From the NCBI RefSeq assembly GCF_026008495.1, contig NZ_BQUN01000057.1:1-64000 (forward strand): a DNA stretch of 64,000 nucleotides, written 5' to 3'. Under the pieces are notes generated by a model. That model searched no databases and was not told where the DNA came from. It saw only the letters and a program-made list of their open reading frames with translations. Positions 48,883-58,787 of this stretch are shown one piece after another; position 1 is the stretch's first letter; every line of letters begins with the position of its first letter. Made by a program: the position numbers and the translations under genes. Origin of the DNA: Streptomyces sp. A012304. GTDB lineage: Bacteria > Actinomycetota > Actinomycetes > Streptomycetales > Streptomycetaceae.

Positions 48883-49548
48883 GTGCGCTCTCTCCCTCTG
48901 CCGCTCGCCCTCACCGCGCGTCTGACCCCGGTGGCCGTGCTGGCCTGTGCCGGCTGGGCGATGTCGTCCGGGCCGCTGACCCCGACGCAGGACACCGCGG
49001 CCAAGGACACGCCGAAGACCCAGTCCCAGTCGGCGTCCGCGCCCTCCTCCACGGCGGTGACCAAGACGTACGCCGCCGCTCCCGCGCCGTGCACGAGCGT
49101 GGCGGCGAAGACGGTCTCCTCGCTGGTGCCGGGCGCCAAGACGGCCGGCAAGGAGATCCCGTCGACGGACAGCACGGTGCGCCGCACCTGCTCCTGGAAC
49201 GCCCTCAAGGGCTACGACTACCGCTGGCTGGACGTCTCCTTCGAGCTCATGGACTCGGACGAGGCGGCACAGACCTCGTACAAGGAGCGCACCGGGGAGA
49301 AGAGCGGCGGTGGTGCCGTGCCGGGTCTCGGGGACGAGGGCTATTCGGTGGTGAACCTCACCACCGAGGACAAGCAGCAGACCCGTGAGGGCACGGTGAT
49401 CGCCCGGGTGGCCAACGCGCTGGTGGTCGTCACCTACAACGGCAGCGACTTCGAGACGAAGAAGGCGCCCGGCACCGACGAGATCAACAAGGGCGCCATC
49501 GAGGCGGCGAAGGAGGCGGTGGCCGCGCTGAAGGCCACCGCGGGCTGA
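48883..49548 (+). CDS. Probable secreted lipoprotein, unknown function
   Basis: A 221-residue protein. The N-terminus has Arg, a hydrophobic core and VAVLACAG with Cys22, an imperfect lipobox. Next comes a Ser/Thr/Ala/Pro-rich linker (about residues 35-65) and a globular domain with CTSVAAKTVSSLVPGAKTA and RRTCSWNALKGYDYRWLDVSF. The two Cys may form a disulfide. This layout resembles DUF3558-type actinobacterial lipoproteins, though I cannot confirm the family. GTG at 48883 with GAAAG upstream. Confidence 0.75.
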   Translation: MRSLPLPLALTARLTPVAVLACAGWAMSSGPLTPTQDTAAKDTPKTQSQSASAPSSTAVTKTYAAAPAPCTSVAAKTVSSLVPGAKTAGKEIPSTDSTVRRTCSWNALKGYDYRWLDVSFELMDSDEAAQTSYKERTGEKSGGGAVPGLGDEGYSVVNLTTEDKQQTREGTVIARVANALVVVTYNGSDFETKKAPGTDEINKGAIEAAKEAVAALKATAG

Positions 49549-49570
49549 GACCGCACGGCATCGCGAACGG

Positions 49571-49611
49571 CCGGGGCGGCCGGACGGGGTCTCCCCCGCC
49601 GGCCGCCCCGG
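49571..49611. terminator. Bidirectional terminator between convergent genes
   Basis: A perfect 13-bp stem CCGGGGCGGCCGG / CCGGCCGCCCCGG (49571-49583 with 49599-49611) with a 15-nt loop lies between the lipoprotein gene and the NCS1 transporter gene. No T-run is present, as is common here. Confidence 0.8.
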
Positions 49612-49630
49612 TGCGGTGCCGCCGTAGGCG

Positions 49631-51157
<1,527 letters not shown>

Positions 51158-51285
51158 GGGCAGGCCAATCAAACGAGGGGTGGATCCGGAAAGGCCGTGC
51201 GGGCTCCGGCCCCCTCCCCCGGGACGGCGGAGGAGGGGAGAACAGGAGTGGGGGGAGGGGAGGTGAGCGGGACTGCGGGGGCGGG

Positions 51286-52305
51286 TCAGCCGTTGAGGGC
51301 CGGGATCACCTGCGCGCCGTACGCGTCGATGACCTTCTCCTGCGCGTCGTGCATGTCGTACACGGCGAACTGGTCGACGCCCAGCTCGCGCAGCGCGTTC
51401 AGCTTCTCGATGTGCTTCTCGACCGGTCCGATGACGCAGAACCGGTCGACGATCTCGTCGGGCACGAACGCCGTGTCGGGGTTGTCGGCGCGCCCGTGGT
51501 GGGAGTAGTCGTAGCCCTCGCGGGCCTTGATGTAGTCGGTGAGTTCCTCGGGTACGGCCGCGGAGTGCTCGCCGTACTTGGCGACCAGGTCGGCCACGTG
51601 GTTGCCGACCATCCCGCCGAACCAGCGGCACTGCTCGCGGGCATGGGCGAGCGCCTCGGGCGAGTCGTCCTCGGTGACGTAGGCGGGGGCGGCGACGCAG
51701 ATCGTGACCTCGGCGGGGTCGCGGCCGGCGGCGACCGCCGCGTCCTTCACCGCCTTGACCATGTACTCGGTGAGGTAGAGGTCCGCCAGCTGGAGGATGA
51801 ACCCGTCGGCCTCCTCGCCGGTCATCTTCAGCGCCTTCGGGCCGTACGCGGCCATCCAGACGGGGAGTTCGGCGTCCGGTCCGATCCACGGGAACCTGAT
51901 CGCCGTACCGCCGAGGTCGGCCTCCTCGCCGCGGCCGAGGGCACGGATGACCTTCATGGCCTCGCTGATGCGGGCCAGGGTGTTGGGCTTGCGGCCGGCG
52001 ACGCGCATCGCGGAGTCGCCGCGGCCGATGCCGCACACGGTGCGGTTGCCGAACATGTCGTTGAGGGTGGCGAAGGTGGAGGCGGTGACCTCCCAGGTAC
52101 GGGTGCCCGGGTTGGTCACCATCGGGCCGACCTTCAGCCTGCTGGTGTTCGCCAGGATCTGGCTGTAGATCACGAACGGTTCCTGCCAGAGCACGGCGGA
52201 GTCGAAGGTCCAGCCGTGCGTGAAGCCGTTGCGTTCGGCGCGCTTCATGAGGCTGACGACCCGCGAGGCCGGCGGGTCGGTCTGCAGGACGAGTCCGAAG
52301 TCCAT
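51286..52305 (-). CDS. LLM-class flavin-dependent oxidoreductase (TIGR03842-like)
   Basis: A 339-residue luciferase-like TIM barrel probably using F420 or FMN. It shows FGLVLQTDPPASR at the N-terminus, KVGPMVTNPGTRTWEVTAS (about residues 58-76) and GIGRGDSAMRVAG (about 92-104). It resembles the LLM subgroup often found with dihydropyrimidinase genes (TIGR03842, from memory). ATG at 52305, 11 nt after hydA. Its role is unproven; it may oxidise or reduce a pyrimidine or hydantoin ring. Confidence 0.88.
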   Translation of the reverse strand: MDFGLVLQTDPPASRVVSLMKRAERNGFTHGWTFDSAVLWQEPFVIYSQILANTSRLKVGPMVTNPGTRTWEVTASTFATLNDMFGNRTVCGIGRGDSAMRVAGRKPNTLARISEAMKVIRALGRGEEADLGGTAIRFPWIGPDAELPVWMAAYGPKALKMTGEEADGFILQLADLYLTEYMVKAVKDAAVAAGRDPAEVTICVAAPAYVTEDDSPEALAHAREQCRWFGGMVGNHVADLVAKYGEHSAAVPEELTDYIKAREGYDYSHHGRADNPDTAFVPDEIVDRFCVIGPVEKHIEKLNALRELGVDQFAVYDMHDAQEKVIDAYGAQVIPALNG

Positions 52306-52316
52306 GGCACCACTCC

Positions 52317-53720
52317 CTAGATGAGGTACTGACAGGTGGAGCGCGGGGTGTAGACGCCGTGACCGGCGTGTCCGGTGTACTCCCGCTCGGTGATGACGGG
52401 CTCGCCGCGCGACAGGACCGTCTCGACGCGGCCGGTGATCCGCTTGCCCTCGTACGCCGAGTAGTCGACGTTCATGTGGTGCGTCTCGGCGGACAGGACC
52501 TGCTCGGCGTGCGGGTCGTAGATCACGACATCGGCGTCGGCGCCCGGGGCGATCGTGCCCTTCTTCGGGTACATGCCGAACATCCGGGCGGGGGTGGCGC
52601 AGGCGATCTCGATCCAGCGGCGGCGCGAGATGTGCCCGTCGACGACTGCCTGGTGGAGCAGGTCCATACGGTTCTCCACGCCCGGCAGACCGTTGGGGAT
52701 CTTGGAGAAGTCGCCCCGGCCCAGCTCCTTCTGGCCCACGAAGCAGAAGGGGCAGTGGTCGGTGGAGACCACCTGGAGGTCGTTCGTCCTGAGCCCCCGC
52801 CACAGCTTCGCCTGGTGCTCCTTCGGCCGCAGCGGGGTGCTGCACACGTACTTCGCGCCTTCGAAGTCGGGCTCGGCGAGGTTGTCGGTGGACAGGAACA
52901 GGTACTGCGGGCAGGTCTCGCCGAAGACGTTCAGCCCCTCGTCGCGCGCCTTGGCCAGCTCGGCGACCGCCTCCATCGCCGAGACGTGCACGACGTACAG
53001 GGGTGCCCCGGCCACCTGGGCGAGCCTGATGGCACGGTGGGTGGCCTCGGCCTCCAGCAGGGCCTTGCGGACCTCGCCGTGGTACCTCGGATCGGTCTCC
53101 CCCCGGGCCAGCGCCTGCTCCACGAGGACGTCGATCGCGATGCCGTTCTCGGCGTGCATCATGATCAGGCCGCCGTTCTCGGCGGAGCGCTGCATGGCGC
53201 GCAGGATCTGCCCGTCGTCGCTGTAGAAGACCCCGGGGTAGGCCATGAACTGCTTGAAGGAGGTCACGCCCTCCTCGACCAGCAGGTCCATCTCCTTGAG
53301 CGTGTCCTGGTTCACGTCGGAGACGATCATGTGGAACGCGTAGTCGATCGCGCAGTTGCCCTCGGCCTTGGCGTGCCAGGCGTCCAGGCCCTCGCGCAGG
53401 GTGCGGCCGACGCTCTGCACGGCGAAGTCGACGATGGTGGTCGTGCCGCCCCAGGCGGCGGCCCGGGTGCCGGTCTCGAAGGTGTCGGAGGCGAAGGTGC
53501 CGCCGAACGGCAGCTCCATGTGGGTGTGGGCGTCGACGCCGCCCGGGATGACGTACTTCCCGGTCGCGTCGATGACCTGCTCGGCGGTCCAGGCCTCGGC
53601 GGCCGGGGTGCCGGGGGCGGCGAGGGCGGCGATACGGCCGTCCTCGATCAGGACGTCGGCGTGGATCTCGTCGGACGCGGTGATGACGAGGCCGCCGCGG
53701 ATGATTTTACGGCTGCTCAT
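52317..53720 (-). CDS. hydA: Dihydropyrimidinase / D-hydantoinase
   Basis: A 467-residue cyclic amidohydrolase that opens dihydrouracil or dihydrothymine (and 5-substituted hydantoins) to N-carbamoyl-beta-amino acids. Binuclear metal ligands include His65 and His67 in GGVDAHTHMELPFGG, the carbamylated Lys156 in GVTSFKQFMAYPG, His in HAENG and VHVSAMEAV, and Asp in STDHCPFC. ATG at 53720 with GGAGAC upstream. It lies between the nitrilase-type gene and the LLM gene. A strong hairpin upstream (53780-53812) may partly separate it from amidohydrolase 1. Confidence 0.94.
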   Translation of the reverse strand: MSSRKIIRGGLVITASDEIHADVLIEDGRIAALAAPGTPAAEAWTAEQVIDATGKYVIPGGVDAHTHMELPFGGTFASDTFETGTRAAAWGGTTTIVDFAVQSVGRTLREGLDAWHAKAEGNCAIDYAFHMIVSDVNQDTLKEMDLLVEEGVTSFKQFMAYPGVFYSDDGQILRAMQRSAENGGLIMMHAENGIAIDVLVEQALARGETDPRYHGEVRKALLEAEATHRAIRLAQVAGAPLYVVHVSAMEAVAELAKARDEGLNVFGETCPQYLFLSTDNLAEPDFEGAKYVCSTPLRPKEHQAKLWRGLRTNDLQVVSTDHCPFCFVGQKELGRGDFSKIPNGLPGVENRMDLLHQAVVDGHISRRRWIEIACATPARMFGMYPKKGTIAPGADADVVIYDPHAEQVLSAETHHMNVDYSAYEGKRITGRVETVLSRGEPVITEREYTGHAGHGVYTPRSTCQYLI

Positions 53721-53779
53721 GTTCCGTCTCCGGAGCGGTAGTTGATCGCCTGCGGGTTGTCTGTGGTGGATCGCGCGGT

Positions 53780-53812
53780 TCCCCGCGCGCCTGAAGGACG
53801 GGCGCGCGGGGA
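53780..53812 (-). terminator. Internal hairpin between amidohydrolase 1 and hydA
   Basis: CCCCGCGCGCC (53781-53791) pairs perfectly with GGCGCGCGGGG (53801-53811), extended by one A/T pair, around a 9-nt loop. It lies just after the amidohydrolase stop and 60 nt before the hydA start, so it could be an internal terminator, attenuator or processing site. Confidence 0.6.
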
Positions 53813-53822
53813 GCCACGTGGG

Positions 53823-54665
53823 TCACGGTGCCGTCAGCGGGCCGTACGCGTCCGGGCGGCGGTCGCGGTAGAACTGCCAGCGGTCGCGGACCTCGCGCAG
53901 CTTGGCCAGGTCCAGGTCGCGCACGACGAGTTCGGTCTCCTTGTCGCTCGCCACCTCGCCCACGAACTGGGCCTCCGGGTCGACGAAGTACGAGGTGCCG
54001 TAGAAGTCGTTGTCGCCCAGTTCCTCGACACCGACCCGGTTGATCGCGCCGACGAAGTACTCGTTGGCGACGGCGGCGGCCGGCTGCTCCAGCTGCCACA
54101 GGTAGGCCGACAGGCCGCGTGAGGTGGCCGACGGGTTGAAGACGATCTCCGCGCCCTCCAGCCCGAGGGCGCGCCAGCCCTCGGGGAAGTGGCGGTCGTA
54201 GCAGATGTAGACGCCGATCCGGCCGGCCTTGGTGTCGAAGACCGGCCAGCCCGCGTTGCCGGGCCGGAAGTAGAACTTCTCCCAGAATCCCGGCACTTGG
54301 GGAATGTGGTGCTTGCGGTACTTGCCGAGGTAGGAGCCGTCCGCGTCGATCACGGCGGCCGTGTTGTAGAGGACGCCGGGCTGCTCCTCCTCGTACATCG
54401 GCAGGACGAGGACGATGCCCAGCTCCTTGGCGAGCGCCTGGAACCGCTTGACGATCGGGCCGTCGGGGATCTGCTCGGCGTACTCGTAGAACGCCTTGTC
54501 CTGGACCTGGCAGAAGTACGGTCCGTAGAACAGCTCCTGGAAGCACAGGACCTGAGCACCCTGCGCGGCCGCGTCCCGGGCCGCCTGCTCGTGCACCTGG
54601 ATCATCGATTCCTTGTCGCCCGTCCACGCGGTCTGGAAGACGGCGGCGCGGATCACTCTGCTCAT
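53823..54665 (-). CDS. Nitrilase-superfamily amidohydrolase 1 (beta-ureidopropionase-like)
   Basis: A 280-residue C-N hydrolase with catalytic triad Glu44 (CFQELFYGPYF), Lys118 (KYRKHHIP) and Cys155 (GVYICYDRHFPEGW). It should hydrolyse N-carbamoyl-beta-alanine to beta-alanine, CO2 and ammonia after HydA opens the ring. ATG at 54665 with GGAGG upstream. It aligns without gaps with the paralogue at 57749-58591 (roughly 70% identity by eye, lower in the first 100 residues). Near the active site it has FYGPYF where the paralogue has FNAPYF. Confidence 0.92.
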   Translation of the reverse strand: MSRVIRAAVFQTAWTGDKESMIQVHEQAARDAAAQGAQVLCFQELFYGPYFCQVQDKAFYEYAEQIPDGPIVKRFQALAKELGIVLVLPMYEEEQPGVLYNTAAVIDADGSYLGKYRKHHIPQVPGFWEKFYFRPGNAGWPVFDTKAGRIGVYICYDRHFPEGWRALGLEGAEIVFNPSATSRGLSAYLWQLEQPAAAVANEYFVGAINRVGVEELGDNDFYGTSYFVDPEAQFVGEVASDKETELVVRDLDLAKLREVRDRWQFYRDRRPDAYGPLTAP

Positions 54666-54820
54666 CGGGACCTCCGGTCGCTCGGTGTGCGAGAAGGCTA
54701 GGAAGTCCGAAAGTCGTCTTTGAGTTGCACCGTGTCACGTCTGCGGGCGTGTGGCGTGCCACGGTGTCACCCTGTCGTGAGCCCATGTTTCACCACCGTT
54801 TTCCCAGGTCGTGGCGTGTT
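54666..54820 (-). promoter_or_regulatory. Gap between pucR and amidohydrolase 1 with two direct repeats
   Basis: CACCGTGTCAC (54728-54738) and CACGGTGTCAC (54760-54770) differ at one base and start 32 bp apart, about three helical turns. They lie upstream of the second half of the pyrimidine operon and could bind PucR or another regulator to drive a separate promoter. I cannot place a convincing -10/-35 pair. Confidence 0.4.
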
Positions 54821-56437
54821 TCAGCTCTGTTGCGCGTCATGCGCGAGGAGTGCGATGTGCACCGAGGCGGCCTGTTCGAAGTCGTCGAGGTCCACTCCGA
54901 GGCGCGTCTGTATGGCCTCCAGCCGGCGGTACAGCGCGGGCCGGGAGACGTGGTGGAGCTGGGCGGTGCGGGACTTGTTGCGGCCGGTGGCCAGGTAGGT
55001 GCGCAGGACGGCGAGCAGGTCCTCGCCGGAGGCGCGCAGCAGCCCGTCCAGTTCCCGCTCGGCGAAGGACTGCACGTGCGGGTCGTCCCGCAGCAGCCGG
55101 ATCAGGCCGCGCAGATGGACGTCCCGCAGACGGACGACGGCCGGCAGGTCGAGGGCGGTGGAGGAGTCGGCGACGGCGTCGGCGACGTGCTGGGCCTCGC
55201 GCAGCCCGGCGGGCACCTCGTCCCAGACGGTGCGGGCGTCGGCCGCGGCGACGACGGTGCGGGCCTCCCCCGACTCGGTGCGCAGCCGGGCCGCGAAGTG
55301 CGCGGCGAGCGCCTCGGCGTCCTGGTCGCGGGCGAGGCTGAGCAGCACGGCGGTGGCCCCGTCGGCGAGCTCGGCGACCAGACCGGGCAGTCCCAACAGG
55401 CGCAGCATACGGTCGAGTTGGGCGGGGTCGCCGTCGCGGACGACGAGCGGCACGAAGGTGCGCCGGTTGACCGGGAGTCCCGCCGCCCGGGCGCGCGGCA
55501 GCAACTGCCGGGCCGGTACGACGCCGGAGACCAGGTCGGTGAGCAGGCCCTGCGCGGACTGCTCCTCCCAGGTGTGGGCGGAGGTGCCGCCGAGCATGCG
55601 GTGCAGGACGAGGGCCTCGGCGGCCCGGTCGGCGAGCAGCCGCCCGCCGGCGGTGTCGCCGCGGTACCCGCACAGCATGATCTGCCCCCATCGCTCGCCG
55701 CGCCCGCCCAGCTCGGCGCGGATCCAGCCGTCGCCCTCGCTGCCTCCCCCAGTGCCTGAAAGGCCTGGGTGGTGCCCCCATGCCTGGCGGGCGATGCGCT
55801 CCCAGTCGCGCAGCACGTCGTCGACGGCCGGCCGTTCCCCCGCGGTGGCCAGCACCCGGTGGGCGAGGTTGGTGACGACGACGGGACAGCCGCTGTGCTG
55901 GGCGATCTCGTCGAGGAGGCGTTGCAGCGGCGCGCCGGCGGTGATGAGCCCGGTGAGGGCGGTACGGACGGTCTCCGAGAGGCTGACGGCGGCGTACTTG
56001 CGCCGCACGAGCCGGGACTGGACCTCCTCGGTGAGTTCGGCGAAGGGGAAGGGCCGGTGCAGGACGACCATCGGCAGCCCGCACCGCTCGGCCGCGCGCC
56101 GCATCACGTCCGGCGGGGCGGGGAAGGCGCGGCCGAGGCCCAGGACGACGGCGGCGGCCTCGGCGCGGTGCAGGGACTGGATGTACTCGGCCTGCTTGCC
56201 CTCGTCACCGGCGAGCAGCACGCCGGTGGTGAGGACCATCTCGCCGCCGCTGAGCATCACCCCGACGTCGGCGGCCTCGGCGACGTGCACCCAGCGCACC
56301 GGGCGGTCGAGCTGGGCGGCGCCGGCCACCACCTCGGGCTCCCCGGCCAGCACGCGTTCCAGGGAGAGGACCTGCCGGACCGACAGGGCGGGTTCCAGGG
56401 GCTCCACGGGTCCCCAGTGCTCCAAGGTGGTGGACAT
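54821..56437 (-). CDS. PucR-family transcriptional regulator
   Basis: A 538-residue regulator: N-terminal PucR (purine catabolism) domain (about residues 18-135; SVRQVLSLERVLAGEPEVVAG with VRWVHVAEAADVG), a middle GGDEF-like CdaR region (about 290-420) and a C-terminal PucR helix-turn-helix (about 480-535; NKSRTAQLHHVSRPALYRRL). It lies inside the operon, 28 nt after the aminotransferase, so it likely controls it in response to a pyrimidine-derived ligand. A ~15-residue Gly/Ser/His-rich insert (about 219-233) is encoded by a repeat-like element (see 55741-55784). Confidence 0.92.
   Translation of the reverse strand: MSTTLEHWGPVEPLEPALSVRQVLSLERVLAGEPEVVAGAAQLDRPVRWVHVAEAADVGVMLSGGEMVLTTGVLLAGDEGKQAEYIQSLHRAEAAAVVLGLGRAFPAPPDVMRRAAERCGLPMVVLHRPFPFAELTEEVQSRLVRRKYAAVSLSETVRTALTGLITAGAPLQRLLDEIAQHSGCPVVVTNLAHRVLATAGERPAVDDVLRDWERIARQAWGHHPGLSGTGGGSEGDGWIRAELGGRGERWGQIMLCGYRGDTAGGRLLADRAAEALVLHRMLGGTSAHTWEEQSAQGLLTDLVSGVVPARQLLPRARAAGLPVNRRTFVPLVVRDGDPAQLDRMLRLLGLPGLVAELADGATAVLLSLARDQDAEALAAHFAARLRTESGEARTVVAAADARTVWDEVPAGLREAQHVADAVADSSTALDLPAVVRLRDVHLRGLIRLLRDDPHVQSFAERELDGLLRASGEDLLAVLRTYLATGRNKSRTAQLHHVSRPALYRRLEAIQTRLGVDLDDFEQAASVHIALLAHDAQQS
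55741..55784. repeat. REP-like palindromic element inside the pucR coding region
   Basis: On the pucR strand the 44-bp segment reads ATGGGGGCACCACCC, a stem CCCAGGCCT-TTC-AGGC-A-CTGGG, then GGGAGGCA. This resembles a small palindromic repeat I recall as dispersed in Streptomyces genomes, of the type GGGGGCACC...GGGGGAGG. It adds about 15 residues (WGHHPGLSGTGGGSE) in frame between the PucR and CdaR-like regions without breaking the gene. Confidence 0.6.
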
Positions 56438-56465
56438 GGGTGCTCTTTCCCTCGCTCGGGTGGGG

Positions 56466-57752
56466 CTACTGGGTGCTCCTCAGCACGTGCTCCAGGATCG
56501 CGGCGCCCTCCTCGGCCTCCGCGACGGTCAGGGACAGCGGCGGGGCGATGCGCAGGGCGCTGGTGCTGTGCCCGCCGCCCTTGCCGATCAGCAGGCCGCC
56601 GGAGCGGGCCGCCTCCAGCACGGCGGCCGCCCGGTCCGGGTCGGCCCGGTCGGTGCCGGGCCGCACCAGCTCGATGCCGATCATCAGCCCGCGTCCGCGT
56701 ACCTCCCGCACTCCGGGGTCCTGGGCGGTGGCGGACCTCAGCCGTTCGATGAGCAGTCCGCCGACGCGCCGGGCGTTGCCCTGGAGATCGTGTTCCAGCA
56801 GGTGGGTGAGGTTGGCGAGGCCGGCGGCCATGGTGATCTGGGTGCCGCCGAAGGTGGAGATGCTGTTGGCGTCCAGGCAGTTCATGATCTCGGCGCGGGC
56901 GACGACCCCGCCGATGGACATGCCGTTGCCGATGCCCTTGGCGAAGGTGACGATGTCCGGCGGGCCGTTCTGGGCGTGCGCCTGCCAGCCCCAGAAGTGC
57001 TCGCCGGTGCGGCCCCAGCCGGTCTGCACCTCGTCGGCGATCCACAGGATCCCGTGCGCGTTCAGCACCTCACGGAACGCCGCGTACAGTCCGTCCGGTG
57101 GTGAGGTGAAGCCGCCCACGCCCTGGATCGGCTCGGCGATCAGCGCGGCGGGCGGGCGGGTGTGGCCGAGGAGGTCCCTCAGGTCCTCGACGCACGCCGC
57201 GATGAACGCGTCGTCGCTCAGCGCGGCGTACGGGCCGCGGGTGCGGACGCCGCCGTGCACGTACAGCGTCTGGAGCGGGGAGAGGGAGGTCGGGGACCAG
57301 CCGCGGTTGCCGGTGACGCCGACCGCGCTGAACGAGCGGCCGTGGTAGCTGTTGCGCATCGCCAGGACGGTGTTGCTGCGTCGGTACGTCGTCGCCAGCA
57401 GCAGGGCCGTGTCGTTGGCCTCGGTGCCGGAGGTGGTGAAGAAGACGCGGGCGTCGGGGATGCCGCTCAACCGGGCGACGCGTTCGGCGAGTTCGACCAT
57501 CGGACGGTTGAGGTAGAGCGTGGAGGAGTGGATGATCCGCCCGGCCTGCTCGCTCACCGCCTTGGTCACCTCGGGCAGGGCGTGCGCGGTCATCGTGGTG
57601 AGGATGCCGCCGAAGAAGTCGAGGTACTTGTTGCCCCGCGCGTCCCAGACGTGGCGGCCCTCGCCGTGGGTGATCTCCAGCGGGTCGTCGTAGTAGAGGG
57701 CGAGCCAGTCCGGCAGGACGTCGCGGTGGCGGGCGTAGAGGTCGTCGGTCAC
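56466..57752 (-). CDS. Class III PLP aminotransferase (beta-alanine/omega-amino acid)
   Basis: A 428-residue fold-type I class III transaminase. It shows YLDFFGGILTTMTAHALPEV near the N-terminus, FFTTSGTEANDTAL (PLP phosphate site), SYHGRSFSAVG, LIADEVQTG-like WIADEVQTGWGRTG (PLP-ring Asp) and the Schiff-base Lys in VTFAKGIGNGMSIGG. In this operon it should transaminate beta-alanine to malonate semialdehyde. The start is GTG at 57752, overlapping the amidohydrolase 2 stop by 4 nt (GTGA). Amino donor specificity is inferred. Confidence 0.93.
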   Translation of the reverse strand: MTDDLYARHRDVLPDWLALYYDDPLEITHGEGRHVWDARGNKYLDFFGGILTTMTAHALPEVTKAVSEQAGRIIHSSTLYLNRPMVELAERVARLSGIPDARVFFTTSGTEANDTALLLATTYRRSNTVLAMRNSYHGRSFSAVGVTGNRGWSPTSLSPLQTLYVHGGVRTRGPYAALSDDAFIAACVEDLRDLLGHTRPPAALIAEPIQGVGGFTSPPDGLYAAFREVLNAHGILWIADEVQTGWGRTGEHFWGWQAHAQNGPPDIVTFAKGIGNGMSIGGVVARAEIMNCLDANSISTFGGTQITMAAGLANLTHLLEHDLQGNARRVGGLLIERLRSATAQDPGVREVRGRGLMIGIELVRPGTDRADPDRAAAVLEAARSGGLLIGKGGGHSTSALRIAPPLSLTVAEAEEGAAILEHVLRSTQ

Positions 57753-58591
57753 GGCTGCACCAGCCCTTCGTAGGCGTCGGGGCGGCGGTCGCGGTAGAAG
57801 GCCCACTGCTGCCGCACCTGCTCGATCAGGTCGAAGTCGAGGTCGCGGACGAGGAGTTCCTCGGTCTTGTCGCTGGCGACCTCGCCGACGAACTGCCCCC
57901 GCGGATCGACGAAGTAGGACGTGCCGTAGAAGTCGTTGTCGCCGTACTCCTCGACGCCGACCCGGTTGATCGCGGCGACGAAGTACTCGTTGGCGACGGC
58001 CGCCGCCGGCTGCTCCAGCCGCCACAGGTAGCCGGACAGGCCGCGGTGGGTGGCGGACGGGTTGTAGACGAGTTGGGCGCCGTTGAGACCGAGCTGCCGC
58101 CAGCCCTCCGGGAAGTGCCGGTCGTAGCAGATGTACACACCGACCTTGCCGACGGCGGTGTCGAAGACCGGCCAGCCCACGTTCCCCGGCCGGAAGTAGT
58201 ACTTCTCCCAGAAGCCCTTGACCTGCGGGATGTGGTGCTTGCGGTACTTGCCGAGGTAGGTGCCGTCGGCGTCGATCACGGCCGCGGTGTTGTAGTAGAA
58301 ACCGGACTGCTCGACCTCGAAGACGGGGACGACGACCACCATGCCCGTCTCCCGCGCGAGCTGCCGCATACGCCGCACGGTCGGCCCGTCGGGCACCGGC
58401 TCGGCCCAGCGGTAGTGCTCCGGATCCTGGACCTGGCAGAAGTAGGGGGCGTTGAAGACCTCCTGGAAACCGATGATCCTCGCGCCCTGCCGGGCCGCCT
58501 CGCGGGCGTGCTCCTCGTGTTTCGCCACCATGGACTCGGTGTCGCCGGTCCAGGTCGCCTGGACCAGGGCGGCACGTACGACGTTGGCCAT
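57749..58591 (-). CDS. Nitrilase-superfamily amidohydrolase 2 (beta-ureidopropionase-like)
   Basis: A 280-residue C-N hydrolase with triad Glu44 (GFQEVFNAPYF), Lys118 (KYRKHHIP) and Cys155 (GVYICYDRHFPEGW). It is the gap-free paralogue of amidohydrolase 1, translationally coupled to the aminotransferase. Two copies in one operon suggest different carbamoyl substrates, for example beta-alanine versus beta-aminoisobutyrate derivatives from uracil and thymine, which is inference. ATG at 58591 with AAGGAG 6 nt upstream. It is the first gene of the operon. Confidence 0.92.
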   Translation of the reverse strand: MANVVRAALVQATWTGDTESMVAKHEEHAREAARQGARIIGFQEVFNAPYFCQVQDPEHYRWAEPVPDGPTVRRMRQLARETGMVVVVPVFEVEQSGFYYNTAAVIDADGTYLGKYRKHHIPQVKGFWEKYYFRPGNVGWPVFDTAVGKVGVYICYDRHFPEGWRQLGLNGAQLVYNPSATHRGLSGYLWRLEQPAAAVANEYFVAAINRVGVEEYGDNDFYGTSYFVDPRGQFVGEVASDKTEELLVRDLDFDLIEQVRQQWAFYRDRRPDAYEGLVQP

Positions 58592-58618
58592 GAGCTGCTC
58601 CTTCGACGGGACGTCAGA

Positions 58619-58683
58619 GCCTCTACGCCCGTAGAAGCAGGCCGTAGAGGCACGAACGTAAGCCTCCGTGACGGCCTTGCCAA
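58619..58683 (-). promoter_or_regulatory. Promoter and +1 operator of the pyrimidine operon
   Basis: On the minus strand TTGGCA (58683-58678) and TACGTT (58660-58655) are separated by 17 bp, predicting a start near 58648. An inverted repeat with perfect 9-bp arms GCCTCTACG (58619-58627) and CGTAGAGGC (58643-58651) begins at that point, and a smaller CTACG-CC-CGTAG lies inside it. This is a good candidate site for PucR or another repressor. A further motif at 58717-58736 matches one upstream of the ebo operon. Confidence 0.65.
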
Positions 58684-58787
58684 GACCATCGGCGTCAACC
58701 GGCGGAGTCGTTCCCGTTTCACACTCCTGTGGGTGAGTCGCGACTCCGTCGGGGTACGGAGCCGGGGCGGAGTCCCCCCGCGTCCGC

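Noticed and set aside
58717..58736. BldD box reading of the TCAC...GTGA element
   Set aside because: The arms are 9-10 nt apart, whereas the BldD consensus I know needs a 5-nt spacing, so it is kept only as an unassigned shared element.
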